Assembly: GCF_000186865.1 (NCBI RefSeq)
Contig: NW_008705569.1
Location: 749,307 to 813,306, forward strand
Reading direction: 5' to 3'
Origin: Aureococcus anophagefferens
Taxonomy: Eukaryota > Sar > Pelagophyceae > Pelagomonadales > Pelagomonadaceae
DNA length: 64,000 nucleotides
The number at the start of each line of letters is the position of its first letter. The stretch's first letter is position 1. Positions 19,612-30,357 of this stretch are shown here, piece by piece. The translations under genes and the position numbers were made by a program. The notes beneath the pieces are model-generated. The model was given only the letters and a program-made list of their open reading frames with translations, searched no databases and had not been told where the DNA came from.

Positions 19612-19661
19612 GGTACGACCTGTGACAGGCTCATCGGGTACGACCTGTGACAGGCCCATCG
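19612..19661. repeat. Two tandem copies of a 25-bp unit in an upstream region
   Basis: GGTACGACCTGTGACAGGC followed by TCATCG, then the same unit ending CCCATCG. It starts 15 bp upstream of the ATG at 19596 of the minus-strand gene, so it is in its 5' UTR or promoter. It could be a duplicated factor-binding site. Confidence 0.7.
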
Positions 19662-20032
19662 TGCATGTCCATCGTGCTGTGGAGGTTTTGGCCAAGGTCG
19701 GCGTACCGGCGAGGGTGGTGGCCGTCGTCGGCGCCCGCGACACGAAGCTGCGGGGGCGACCCTCTCGGGCCCCTCGGCCAGCCCGCGAGGCGGAGCGGCG
19801 AGCGACGCTCGCACACCGCGGCCCACTAGAGCAGCATCACCCCAGCGTCCTTTCCCCGCTCGTCAAAGTGTCGATGACGAATGGAATGCTGCCTTCCTAT
19901 AGAAAGAGAATGATACGAATTTTGCATCCTTTTGGCGCCTTCGCCGGTGCCGCCTGAGACTCGCCCGAAACCGACCGCGCGGCCCGCGCGCGCGCCCGGC
20001 GCCGCGCGACGAGCGTCCCCCGCGCGCAGGAC

Positions 20033-20527
20033 ATGGGCGGCGCCGGCCGGGGCCGCGGCGGCGGCGGCGGCGGGCGGCGGCGCGGCGGCGGCAAGGGAAA
20101 AGGCGGCGGCGTCGTCTCGAACGGCATGCCCGTGCCCGCGTTCCTCCAGCGCTACACCGAGCTCCTGCCCGGCGCGACCGGCTCGCAGGAGGGCTACGAC
20201 GGCGGCGCGGACGAGGGCGCCGACGTCGTCGCCAAGTTCCTCGCGGACCGGCGGGCCGACGAGGCCGCGGACGCGGGCCCGGTCTCCGTCGCCGCCGCGC
20301 TCGAGGACGGCGCGGTCGTCGTCGACGACGACGACGACGCCGCCGCCGCCGCGCCGGCGAGGACGACGGCGGCCATCGAGCCGACCTTCCTGCCCGACGA
20401 GCGCGACGACGACGCCGCGGCGCCGGCGCCCACCTTCCACAAGCGCGCCGCGCCCGAGAAGGAGGCGAAGCCCAAAAAAAAGCGAAAGAAGCAGCAGGCG
20501 AACTTGCTGAGCTTCGCCGACGACTAA
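20033..20527 (+). CDS. KIAA1143/DUF4604-family nuclear protein
   Basis: 164 residues. A Gly/Arg-rich start is followed by MPVPAFLQRY, equivalent to the EPAFLxRF motif that opens DUF4604. The protein ends in a Lys-rich segment (KPKKKRKKQQ) and NLLSFADD, matching the LLSFD(D/E) terminus of the same family. The middle is acidic and disordered. Human KIAA1143 has this same layout, with no established function. It ends 22 bp from the convergent gene at 20550. Confidence 0.7.
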   Translation: MGGAGRGRGGGGGGRRRGGGKGKGGGVVSNGMPVPAFLQRYTELLPGATGSQEGYDGGADEGADVVAKFLADRRADEAADAGPVSVAAALEDGAVVVDDDDDAAAAAPARTTAAIEPTFLPDERDDDAAAPAPTFHKRAAPEKEAKPKKKRKKQQANLLSFADD

Positions 20528-20549
20528 AGCTCCCTGTGTTGTGCTTTAT

Positions 20550-21161
20550 TTAGAGCCCGGTCCAGGCCGGGTGGAAGGTCCAGGTCCGGCCCCGGGGCTG
20601 CGCCTCCGCGGGCGTGTTCTGGGGCCGCCAGACGTCGTTGGTGATGTTGTAGCCCGCGCGCTGCGTGAGCGTGCCCGTCTTCGAGGACTGGTTCTTCTGG
20701 AGGCGCTGGAAGCTGTTGGAGAAGGACGGCGTCGTCGGCGCGTGGGACCGCTGGGGCCGCACGGCCCGCGGGCCCGACGCGATGATGGTGCGCGACATGG
20801 GCCGCGGCGCCGCGAGGCTCGGCGCGACGCACGAGTCGGCGACCTCGCTGAACTGGGGGAAGACCTCGTGGGGCCCCTGGTCCGGGTCCCGCGGCCGCGC
20901 GCCCACGGGCGCGGACCGCGTCACGACCATGGGGTTCGCGGGGCTGCTGTACTTGAGGAAGAGGCTGCAGTCGCCCTCGCGCCGGGGCTGCCCGGGGAAC
21001 GACCGGGGCTCCTCCTTGAAGGACTGGGTCCGCGTGATCGAGCTCCCGGCGGCGTTGAGCGTCGAGCCGAAGCTCTTCGTCGTCATCCAGTTCGTCCCGC
21101 TAAAGGCCGCGGTCCGCGACGCCATCATCTCGTGATGGTCGTAGTGCGGGGCGGTGATCAT
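20550..21161 (-). CDS. Conserved-looking hypothetical protein, basic and Ser/Thr/Pro-rich
   Basis: 203 residues from ATG 21161 (an in-frame ATG at 21242 would add 27, but that DNA is less GC-rich and reads like leader). Recurrent aromatic/basic motifs are seen: FSGTNWMTTKSF, ANPMVVTRSAPVG, SFQRLQKNQSSKTG, NDVWRPQNTP and a final RTWTFHPAW. There are no membrane segments or catalytic motifs. The style, with short Trp/Arg anchors in a disordered chain, resembles cytoskeleton- or axoneme-associated proteins, but no family is identified. Confidence 0.6.
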   Translation of the reverse strand: MITAPHYDHHEMMASRTAAFSGTNWMTTKSFGSTLNAAGSSITRTQSFKEEPRSFPGQPRREGDCSLFLKYSSPANPMVVTRSAPVGARPRDPDQGPHEVFPQFSEVADSCVAPSLAAPRPMSRTIIASGPRAVRPQRSHAPTTPSFSNSFQRLQKNQSSKTGTLTQRAGYNITNDVWRPQNTPAEAQPRGRTWTFHPAWTGL

Positions 21162-21386
21162 AACTGTTTGGTTGCTATAGCAGAAGCGCCTCTTTGCGTA
21201 ATCGTCTAGTGAGCTCGTTCCCAGCCCGCGCGCTGCGCCCAAGTACAGGGCAGCCCGCGTCTATTGCTTTTCATAGGCGCTCCGTCAAGTTATGTTGATG
21301 CCAATGTTCCCCAAAAGTTGCCACAAAAAGCTGCTCGCGGACGCCTCGGCGCAGCGTCGTCGAACGCGTCGCACAGCGCGCAAACG

Positions 21387-22367
21387 ATGTCCGCACCCTT
21401 CGTCGGCCACCGCGTGGAGATCACGGGCACGTCCCGCGCCGACCTCAACGGCAAGAAGGGCCTCGCCGTGCTCTACGACGACAGCAAGGGCCGCTACCGC
21501 GTCCACGTGCGCGGCCAGGACATGTACCTCAAGCCGTCCAATCTGCTCCAAGCGAAGGAACAGACCGCGCCGACGAACATGGCCGAGGCGAAGGAGTTCG
21601 CCGCCGAGGCGCTGGACGAGGTCGTCGGCCGGCTGCGCGAGGCCCTGCCCGCGGGCTTCGAGCCGCGCGACGCCGCGTTGGCCTTCGGCGGCTTCGTGCT
21701 CCTCTGGAAGACGGCGGGCCTGCTCCGCGCCGTCGCGCTCGCGATCCTCGCGGGCGCCTTCGTGCTCGGCGGCGCCGTCGACGCCTTCAAGGGCGCCGGC
21801 GGCGGCGCGGCGGGCGCCAAGGCCGCCGCGGACGCGGCCGGCTCCTTCGCGGCGACCCAGGCGTCCGCCAAGGCGGGCCGGCCCGTCACGACCCGCCAGG
21901 CCCAGTACGGCCTCGTCGCCCTCGTCGCCGTCGCCTTCGCCGTCGGGGGCCGCCGCGCCGCGCCGCCGCCCCCGCCGCCGCCGCAATTCCCGGACTACGG
22001 CGCCGCCGCCGACGGCGGCGACGGCGCGGCCGCGCCGACCGCGCGGTCCGAGGCCTACGCGCTGGGCTTCGAGGACGCCAAGGCGGGCCGGAGCTTCGGC
22101 GCGAGCCTCGCGGCCGACGACGACTACGCGGCGCCGCCGCCGGGGTCGCGCGTGCCCGCGGGCGGCGGGCCCAACGTCAACGGCCTCGGCTACGGCGCCA
22201 TCGGCAAGGTTATGAGTGTCGGGATGCTCGGCAAGACCCTCTACGACCTCGGCGGCAAGCCCTGGAACCAGGCGACGGCCATGGCCAACTTCAACGCCAT
22301 GCCCGTGCACAAGAAGGCCATGAACGCGTTCTTCCTCGCGCGGCTCGTCGGCCTGAGCCCCTTCTAG
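21387..22367 (+). CDS. Membrane protein with N-terminal SH3-like barrel
   Basis: 326 residues from ATG 21387. Residues 5-52 (GHRVEITG, LNGKKGLAVLYDDSKGRYRV, LKPSNLL) match the small SH3/KOW-like barrel common in algal proteins. Then comes a linker, one hydrophobic hairpin (RAVALAILAGAFVLGGAVDAF) and a second segment (GLVALVAVAFAVGG). A Gly/Pro-rich chain ends in ALGFEDAKAGRSFG and a helical end (MNAFFLARLVGLSPF). The function is unknown. Its stop is 29 bp from the convergent ABC transporter stop. Confidence 0.6.
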   Translation: MSAPFVGHRVEITGTSRADLNGKKGLAVLYDDSKGRYRVHVRGQDMYLKPSNLLQAKEQTAPTNMAEAKEFAAEALDEVVGRLREALPAGFEPRDAALAFGGFVLLWKTAGLLRAVALAILAGAFVLGGAVDAFKGAGGGAAGAKAAADAAGSFAATQASAKAGRPVTTRQAQYGLVALVAVAFAVGGRRAAPPPPPPPQFPDYGAAADGGDGAAAPTARSEAYALGFEDAKAGRSFGASLAADDDYAAPPPGSRVPAGGGPNVNGLGYGAIGKVMSVGMLGKTLYDLGGKPWNQATAMANFNAMPVHKKAMNAFFLARLVGLSPF

Positions 22368-22396
22368 CGCGGCGCAAGCCTCCCTCGATAAAAAAT

Positions 22397-25300
22397 TTAG
22401 CGCGCGTCCCAGCTCACGCGCCGGAGCGCGGCGAAGTGGGCCGCGAGGAGCGCCGCGAGCAGCGCGCACTGCGCGGCGACGCAGGCGCCGACCGTCGCGT
22501 CCTCGAAGCCGTAGGCGCGGAAGAGGGCGTCCTCGTAGCCGGAGCCGCCGAGGAGCTCGGGCCGGCCCGCGAACTCGTGGAGCACCGCGGCCTCGTAGGC
22601 CCAGCGCGGGAACGAGAGCGCGGCCGCGGCGCGCAGCGGCCGCGGCAGGCCCGGGAGCTTGACGAGGTAGCCCGCGAGGGCGACGGCCAGAAACGACGCG
22701 AGGCTGAAGAGCATGGTCGCCGCCTGGGGCGTCCGCGCGACCGCCGCGAGGCCCGCGCAGAGCGCGAAGCCGCCCGCGCCCGCGAGCCCGGCGACGCCGC
22801 TTAGCGCCGCGACGCGCCGCCCGTCGCCCCCGCCGAGCCCGCAGGCGAGCGCGACGGCGGCGGCGACCAGGAACGCGTTGCCGAACGCGAAGAGCCCGTA
22901 GACCGCGAACGTCGCCGCCGCGTAGGGCCCCGCCGCGTACGCCTTCGCCGCGCGCTCGCGCTCGAAGAGCGTCCGCTCCCCGAAGACCAGCGCCACGGAC
23001 TGGACCTGGGTCATGACCACGAAGAGCAGCACGAAGAAGAGCAAACCCAGCGCGTCGTAGGACGCCGCGCAGGCGTCGCGCTCGACGTCGCGGTAGAGCG
23101 CCGCGTACGCGCCCACGACGACGAAACCGCGGCACGCGCACGCGGCCAGGTAGCCCCGCTCCCGCGCGAGGCGCGCCGCGCCGCGCGCGGCGAGCACGCG
23201 CGCCTGGGCCGGGAACGACAGCGGGAAGGGCGGGAGCGCGGCCGTCGCGGCCGCGCGCGCCGCGCGCGCCGCGTCCGTCGTCGGGCTCGCGGACGCGCGC
23301 GCGACCGCCGACCGCGCCGCGGCGCCCGCGGCCGACGCCGCGAAGGCGTCGGCGAGCGCCTCGGCGTTGAGCGCCGGCCGGCCGTCGCTCGTCGCCACCG
23401 TGCCAGCGGCGACGGCGACGGCAAAGGCCGCCGCGTCGCCGGACGACAGTCCCCGGCACGGCTCGCCCGCGAGATACGCCTCCGCGTCCCTCGCGTCCCC
23501 AAAGTAGACGACGCGCCCCGCCGCCAGGAGCAGCAGCCGGTCGAATCTCGCGAAGGCCGCCGGCGACGGCTGGTGCACCGTCGCGAGCACCGCGCGGGGA
23601 TCCGCGGCCTCGGCGTCCAGCGCCTCGCCGTCCGCCAGGCGCCGCAGCCCGTCCACGACCCTCCCCGCGTTCACGCCGTCCAGGCCCGTCGTCGGCTCGT
23701 CGCAAAAAACCAACGCCGGCGCGTGGGCCACCTCGTAGGCCAGCGCGAGGCGCCGCAGCTCGCCGCCGGAGAGCTCGCCGATCGCCGCGTCGGCGCGCAA
23801 CCCCCCCAGCCGCGCGAACGCGAGGAGCCGCGCCGCGCGCCGCGGCGCGTCCCGCGGTTCGACGCCCCGGAGCCGCGCGGCGTAGCGCAGCGCCAGGCCC
23901 GGCGCGAGCGTGGCCAGCGACGCGACGTGCGCGAGGTCCTGCGGCGCGTAGGCCAGCTGGCGCCGGCCGCCGTCGCACAAGGGCGCGCCGTTGTAGAGCA
24001 CGGCGCCGTCGACGACGCCCCGCGTCGCGCGGCCCGCCAGCACGTCCAGCAGCGTCGTCTTCCCCGCGCCCGACGCGCCCAGGAGCGCGACGAGCTCGCC
24101 GGGCTCCGCGGCGCCGTCGCAGCCCCGCAGCAGGTGGAGCGGCGGCGCGGCGTCCCCGCGCGCCCACCGCGCGGAGACGGCGGGCACGCGGTAGTGGACG
24201 GCCGTGAAGCCCAGGGCGACGCGGCCGTCGCCCCGGGCCGCGCCGTCGCCCAGGTCCGCGAGCTCGATCGTCGCGTCCGCCGGCTCGTCGCGGTCGTCGC
24301 CGCCGTCGGGCGCGGGCGCGTCGAACCCGTCGCGCGCGCGCCGCAGCGCGCCGGCCGCGGCCCCGCGGAGCCGCGACCGCTTCACGGGCCGCCGCGGCGC
24401 CGGCGGCGCGGCGGCGAGCGCCGCGTAGACGCCGGCGAGCGCCGCGGCCCCGCAGCCGCAGAGCGCGAGCAAGCACGGCGCGAGGGGTTCCGCCGGCCGC
24501 CCGTCGCCGAAATAAAAGTCGAGGACGTCGTCGCCGCCGGGCCAGGGCCGCAGCGCCAGCGCGCAGAGCGCCTCGAAGGCGTAGCGGCAGGGCGACGCCG
24601 CCGCGAGCACCCGGAGGGGCTTCGAGAGCCCCGGCAGCGGCACGTTGAAGCCGCTGAGCGTGAGGTTCACCATCAACAGCGCCGGGAAGGCGCCGAGCGC
24701 CACGGCCGCCGACGGGCAGGCGCAGGCGAGGGCCAGCGCCGCCCAGTAGGCCGTCCACTGGAAGGCGAGGACGACCGCGTAGACCTGGCCGAAGAAGCGG
24801 AGCTTCGCGGCCGTCGGGGTTCCGCCGTCGCAGCCTCCCGTGTCCCAGAAGCCGCAGGGCTCTTCGTCGCGTCGCGTCGCGGCGTGGGCCGGCGCGGCGA
24901 GGAAGCCGAGCAGGGGCACGGCGATGGCGCTGAAGACGAGGAGCGACCCCGCCAGCAGCGGCAGCCGGCTCGCCGCGGCGACGACGGCCTCGAGCGGCGG
25001 GCTCACCGCGTCCGCCTGTGCCGAATTCAAATCTTCAACCCGACTTCAATGTGAGCGTACGCGACAGTTTCGACGCAACCTTTTCGGCTTTGCTTCGAGA
25101 ACTCGACGAGAGCAATCGATTCGTCCAAAAATCAGCCGAATCGACTTCGATTTGACCGAGCTAGAGAATTCTGAAGTTTGGTCAGGACCACCCAAACCAG
25201 TGGTCGAATTCGGCACAGGCGTCCGCGTCGCGCTCGCGCGCGTAGGCCGCGCGCCGCGCGAAGAGCTGGGGGATGGCCTCGAGGGAGTTCATCGCCGCGT

Positions 25301-26642
25301 AGGCGACGAAGAAGAAGAGGACGGCGCAGCAGTCCTGGGCCGCGGCCGACGGGCCCGTCTCGCAGCCGCGCGCCTCCGCGGCCGCGAGGCGATCGCCTCG
25401 GAGATCGCCGACGGCGCCGAAGAGCGCGCGCGCGCCCAGGGCGATGATCGTCGGGCGAACGAGGAGGACGCCGCGCAGGTAGGCCGTGTCGCTCAAGAGC
25501 CGCCGTTTGGCCCGTTTCGCCAGGTAGAAAAGCCGCGTCGCCGCGGCCGCCAAATCGTCCCGCCAGGCCGCTCCCGGCGGCTGCGGGGTTTGCGTGTTGT
25601 ACACAGCAGCATCGCAAGCGCGCAACAGGTCGTCGGCCGGGGGCGCCGACGCCGCGCAGCGCGCGGGGACGCCCCTCGCGACGGACGCGCGGACGACGAA
25701 GTCCGCGGCGTCGTCCGAACCGTTCGGCGCGTCGTCGCCGAGCCGCGCGCGCACGGCGGCCGCGGCGCCGGCGGGCGACCCGGCGTAGAGCGTGGCGCCC
25801 CCCGTGGCGAGCACGAGGACGCCGTCGAGCGCGGCCCAGCACTCGGGGGGCGGCGTGTGGATCGAGCAGGCGACGCCGAGCCTCCGGTCGCCCGACGCGA
25901 GGCTCCGGAGCACCGCGCAGAGCGCCGCGGCCGTGCGCGAGTCGAGGCCCGACGTCGGCTCGTCGATCAGGACGTGGCCGCCCGTGCCCAGCGTCGCGCA
26001 GGCCACGCTCAGCCGCCGGAGCTGCCCGCCGCTGAGGCCCTTATCTAGAGCGCCGCCGACGGCGGTGCCCGCGCACGCCTCGAGCTCGAGGTCCCGCGCG
26101 GCGCGCGCCGCGGCCCGCTGTCGCGCGGCCCGCGGCTCCCGCGGCCGCCGGAGCGCCGCGGCGATGTCCAGAGTTTCGCCGCAGGTCAGTTCCGGCGCGT
26201 GCGTCGCGCCGTCGTCCTGGGCGACGAACGCGACGGCGCGGCGGAAGCGCCGCGAGCCCGGCGCGAAGGCGAAGCCGTCGAGGGACACGGCGCCCGCGAG
26301 GACGCCGCCGCTCGCGCGGCCGCTCAGGGCCTGCAGGAACGTGCTCTTGCCCGCACCGGACGCGCCCAATATCGCTCGAAAGTCGCCGCGGCGGCACTCG
26401 AAGCGCGCGTCTAAAACCAGCGCCTTGAGGTGCGGCGGCGCGCAGCAGCCGTCGCGCAGGGACCGGCAGAGCCGCCGCGCCGCGCCGCCGACGCCGCCGC
26501 CGCGCGACAACTCCGCCCGCGGCGCGGCCACGAGGTAGCAGACGCGGTCGGCTTTGAGGAGCTCAAAGGCGTCGCCGCCGTAGGACGCCGACCGCTCCTC
26601 CGGCTCCTCGACCGTGAGGGGCTCGTAGAGGGCGTCCGACAT
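22397..26642 (-). CDS. Full-size ABCG (PDR-type) transporter, two exons
   Basis: Exons 26642-25227 and 25015-22397 give 1344 residues arranged NBD-TMD-NBD-TMD, the PDR/ABCG full-transporter order. NBD1: AILGASGAGKSTFLQALSG, LSGGQLRRLS, HVLIDEPTSGLD. NBD2: ALLGASGAGKTTLLDVLAG, LSGGELRRLA, LVFCDEPTTGLDG. Each is followed by about six hydrophobic helices. Such pumps export lipids, hydrophobic metabolites or xenobiotics. The intron (25226-25016, GC-AG) is an introner; removing it joins YARERD to ADAVSPPLEAV within the first membrane domain. Its end is 29 bp from the convergent neighbour. Confidence 0.9.
25016..25218 (+). mobile_element. Introner element, 203 bp, in the ABCG transporter
   Basis: Terminal repeats are CTGTGCCGAATTCAA / the CCACTGGTCGAATTCGGCACAG end, sharing the GCC variant at both ends. 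The duplication GCGTCCGC is exact (25008-25015 and 25219-25226). The intron is 211 nt, GC...CACAG in gene sense. The internal sequence matches the copy at 13241 closely. Confidence 0.93.
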
Positions 26643-26908
26643 GGTTTTCAGGAGGCGATGATCAGCTACCCGCGCAACCTTCCGAGCGCGGCCGTCATCA
26701 GCTGTGAGTTTTGGTCAACTTTGGTTGCTTTGCCTCAACATGAAGAATTGGTTGAAGTCCACCGACGCCCTTGAAACCGCAGCGCCGGGTTCGCGGGTCG
26801 TCATACAGGCTCGCGGGTCCCGACGACGAGCCAGGGCGAATTGCCGCCCTAGGGCCGCGCGTTTCGCGCGGTCGCCCTCGGGGCGGCCCCCGCGCGCGGG
26901 AGGGCGCG
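26643..26908. other. Short intergenic region between co-oriented genes
   Basis: 266 bp between the ABCG start and the end of the next minus-strand gene, so it should hold the ABCG promoter and the upstream gene's 3' UTR. I see a patch of lower GC (26655-26775) but no defined site. Confidence 0.4.
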
Positions 26909-28096
26909 TCAGACGCAGAAGACGGGCTCGGAGAGCGCGAGGATGAAGATGGCGACGGCGTAGCAGGCCCCCGCGAGCTTGAAGGGCAGGACGACGGAGG
27001 GCGGCGCGTGCTCGTACTCGCGGAAGACGAAGTAGGAGTAGGCCATGGACACGAGCGAGCAGCAGGAGCCCAACGCGTAGGACGTGGACGACGCGACGTC
27101 CGCGGACGTCGTGAGGAAGTAGCAGACGAAGCCCGTGCCGATGACGATGCCCGTGGACGCGGGCACGCCGTAGACGCGGAGCGCGGCCTTCCAGTTGCCG
27201 CCGCAGAGGGCCTGGGGCTTGCCGTCGCCGTCGGCGCGCGCCTTGCCGCCGGGCGCGTGGTGCGCGAGCGCCGCCAGCGCGACGAGCGCGGCGAGGGCGA
27301 GGCACTCGCCGACCTGGAAGATGACGTAGAAGCCCCAGAGGTAGTTGCCGTCGTTGCCGCTCGACACGTCCGACGCGGCCGTGAGGAGCGGCGACCAGCC
27401 GCCGGAGAAGATGCCCACGGTGACGCAGGCGCCGAGCTCCAGCGTCCGGCGCCATCGGTCCGCCGCCGGCGGCGCGCCGGCGACGCCGTCGACGAGCAAA
27501 CCCTCCTTCTCCGCCTCGGAGATCGGCGGCGGCTTCGCCGCGGACGCGAGGCTGTTCAGCAGGATGCCGACGACGGCGACGCAGACGCTGAAGCCGAGGC
27601 AGGCGCCGCGGCACGTCGACTTGTCCTCGCTGAGGGCGTAGTCGATGGACGACCCGAAGACGATGTTCGTCGTGAAGATGATCGGCGGCCCGACGCCGAT
27701 GCCGATCTGCTCGATGGTCAGCGCGATGCCGCAGTCGCCCAGCGCCAGCGAGATGCCCGCCAGCAGGCTCAACGCGCCGGACGTCGTCGCCATCGACTCC
27801 AGCGCCGTCGCGACGGCGTCGGGGAAGAACACGGACACGCAGACGACGACCCAGACCGTCTGCACCAGGATCATGCCGGAGCAGAACCGCAGCGTGTCGA
27901 GGCGGCTCATGCGCCGGAGCACGGGCCACATGCCCCAGAAGACCAGCGCGCCCAGCAGCACGGGCACGACGGCCGCCGCGCCGGCGAGCTCCGTGCGGCC
28001 CGTGATGGCCTCGCCGAAGAACACGGCGATGGGCGCCACGACGGCGAGGCCGACGACGACCTTGGCGCCCAGGGAGCCGTTGGCCATGGACGACAT
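26909..28096 (-). CDS. Multi-pass membrane protein, drug/metabolite-transporter superfamily-like
   Basis: 395 residues with about ten hydrophobic helices. Segments such as LLAGISLALGDCGIALTIEQIGIGVGPPIIFTTN and GIFSGGWSPLLTAASD echo the GGxxSP and allantoin/ureide-permease-like parts of the DMT superfamily. The central loop (AEKEGLLVDGVAGAPPAADRW) is cytosolic. Such proteins move purine catabolites, nucleotide sugars or other metabolites. The ureide-permease link is by eye only, and no substrate is claimed. Confidence 0.55.
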   Translation of the reverse strand: MSSMANGSLGAKVVVGLAVVAPIAVFFGEAITGRTELAGAAAVVPVLLGALVFWGMWPVLRRMSRLDTLRFCSGMILVQTVWVVVCVSVFFPDAVATALESMATTSGALSLLAGISLALGDCGIALTIEQIGIGVGPPIIFTTNIVFGSSIDYALSEDKSTCRGACLGFSVCVAVVGILLNSLASAAKPPPISEAEKEGLLVDGVAGAPPAADRWRRTLELGACVTVGIFSGGWSPLLTAASDVSSGNDGNYLWGFYVIFQVGECLALAALVALAALAHHAPGGKARADGDGKPQALCGGNWKAALRVYGVPASTGIVIGTGFVCYFLTTSADVASSTSYALGSCCSLVSMAYSYFVFREYEHAPPSVVLPFKLAGACYAVAIFILALSEPVFCV

Positions 28097-29279
28097 CGCG
28101 GGCTCCTTGTTTCCCTGTCACCGAGGCGGCCCGCGGCCCTAGATTGCGACCATACTCCCGTGTAGGGCTGCGTAGGCCCTCGGACGCCAGTCAACAAATA
28201 GTGACGCTCGCTGCGTCGGGCCGGGCGGGCGCTCATGAAGGGGCAGCCCGCTGCGCGCACCGGTTGGGCTGCGGGGCGCCGCGCGCGGGGACTTCCAGTT
28301 CTTGGCCATCGGTGCGGACGTCATCTGCGGGTTGGGCGACTGTCGCGCGCGCTCGCCTCGCTTGGAGGCCTTCGGCGCGAGCCTCGAGGGGAGCTGGGCG
28401 GGTTGGCGCCCCCGGCGGTTTCGGTTTGTGGGCTTGGATGTGCCAGCGTCCATTCGTTTCTCTACCTTTTTGCGCCTGTTCAGGGTGTGCTCCCACGTGC
28501 ACCTCCTCAGGTTCCGCTTGCGTGCCGCCTTGGGCCGCGCCGCCGCTGCGCGATGATCTTGCTCGCGCCTTTGCGTCGACGTCCGGCGAGTTCTTCGTCG
28601 CCCACGCCGCGGTGTCCTCCTCTTCTGCATCGGCTCTTCCTCCATTGCTGCCGCCGCTTGCCTCTGCCTCTGCCGCCGGTGCCGCTGTCGTCTCGGCCCC
28701 TGCTGCCGCTGCCGCTGTTACCTCTGTTGCCGCCGCCTCTGCTGCCTCTGCTGCCCGCCTCTGCCTCTGCCGACGCCGCCGAGACCTGTTGCCTCTGCCT
28801 CTGCTTCTGCTTCTGCTGCCGCCTCTGCTCCCGCTCGCTGGCCGGCGGGTGTCCTCTTCGGCGTGCGCCCTCGGCCTCCATTCGTGGTCCTCGAGGTGAA
28901 TCGGGTTGGTCCACCCGGAGTTCCTGCTCGTTTGCGTGCGAGTGCCCTCGTTCTCAACCTCCCCCGGTCCACGGCGAGTCCGTTGAGTGTCGTCTGATGA
29001 GGCGACTCAGGAGCTGCCGCCCCGCGCCTGCTCGGTCTGGTTCCCTCCGCGGGGGTCCCTCCGCGGACCTGCCTCCCCTCCCCGGACGGACGCAGTCGGG
29101 CGCGCATCCCCTTCAATAACTTGGTCAAAAAAAGGTGTTGAGGAGAAAGATGAAATAGGTTTGTAGTTGATGCAATAGGATGGAGGAATACAGGCTGATC
29201 CGCTAGGCATTCCGCTCCTCTTTCCGCTAGGCATTCCTCGCTGCGCATTCGGCTCCTAACTTAGCAGAGCGTTGCAGCA
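28097..29279. other. Gene-poor region with a CTG-rich degenerate tract
   Basis: Nothing convincing is encoded. From about 28615 to 28850 the DNA is a degenerate mix of CTG, CCTCTG and GCCGCCG words that opens several frames by composition alone. From about 29110 to 29200 it is AT-richer, and CCGCTAGGCATTCC occurs twice (about 29199 and 29226). The promoter of the next plus-strand gene (ATG 29280) should lie at the right end. Confidence 0.45.
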
Positions 29280-30336
29280 ATGTACGAGCTGCTCCTCCGA
29301 GCGCTGCTCCTGGCCGCCTTGACCACTCATGCCTTCGTCGCGCACCCGCGGCCGGCCGGTGCGCGCGCGCCGCGCCCGACGCACCGATCGCGCCCATTTC
29401 GGCCGGGCGTCGCGCTGGCCGCCGGAGGTCGAGGACCGCGCGCAGCAGACGCTGCTCCCGAACAACTTCCTCGCGCGGCGCGCCGTGCAGACGCTCCTGT
29501 TCCCGCCGCGCACGGGCCGCGACGAGGTCACCGCGAACTGGCTCCACACGGGCATGGAGCACTTCCACGGCACGCGCGGGCTCAAGGTCCCCTGGGACGA
29601 CTACGTCGCGAAGCTGCTCGCGGCGGACGCGGAGGAGATCGTCGCGTCGCCGCGGAAGCACGGCGGCCGCCGCCCGAGCCCCGGGAACCCGTACGCGAAG
29701 ACGCTGGAGTCGCAGTGGTTCAACTACACGGTCGACATCTTCCCGCGGGACCTCGGCGAGCGCGTCCTCTCCCTGCGCGCGGCGCTCGCCGCCGAGTGGG
29801 TCGACGACCTCGCCGCCGTCGGCCGGGGCCAGGACGAGCTCCTGCGCGCCTACCGCGACTCCGTGCGCGACGGCGAGGACCCGCTCGCGGGGCAGGTCCT
29901 GCCCGCGGCGCTCGAGGGCTTCGACACCTTCATCGGCATGGGCGAGTCGACGGCGTACCGCGGCGGCAACTACGACCTGCTGCTCCGCCTGAGCGCGCAG
30001 CAGGGCGTCCTGCGGACGCTGCGGCGGCTCGAGGGCTCCTTCGCGAAGCAGGACGCCTACTCGGCGGCCTTCCTGCGCGGCTTCTACGACGAGCGCGGCC
30101 GCTTCGACGGCGACCAGCCGAACGGCGTCGCCGACGCCTTCTTCAGGCGGCTCCTCGACGAGCCGCCGCGCGTCAAGGGGACGCTCCTCCTCGACACCGT
30201 CGCCATCGCGACGGACGTCATCGACGACCAGCTCCGCGTCGTCAACGGCTGGCGCGAGCTCCTCCCGGCCGTCGACGAGCTCAACGCGGACGTGCGCCGG
30301 CGGGCCCTCGAGGCGTCCTTCTCCACCCTCGGCTAA
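29280..30336 (+). CDS. Putative plastid-targeted protein of unknown function (start frame needs an intron)
   Basis: MYELLLRALLLAALTTHAF is a signal peptide ending at Ala-Phe, as in stramenopile plastid presequences. It is in a different frame from the long conserved part (VEDRAQQTLLPNNFLARR to the stop at 30336). A GT-AG intron 29337-29427 (91 nt, with GTCG at both junctions) would join the frames as THAF-VEDRAQQ. The mature part is about 300 residues, mostly helical, with NWLHTGMEHFHG and NYTVDIFPRDLG motifs; no family is recognised. If the intron is wrong, the alternatives are a frameshift or a start at 29329, which would lose the presequence. It ends 21 bp from the convergent giant gene. 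Confidence 0.5.
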
Positions 30337-30357
30337 CACGGCCGCAAAAAATGGGGA

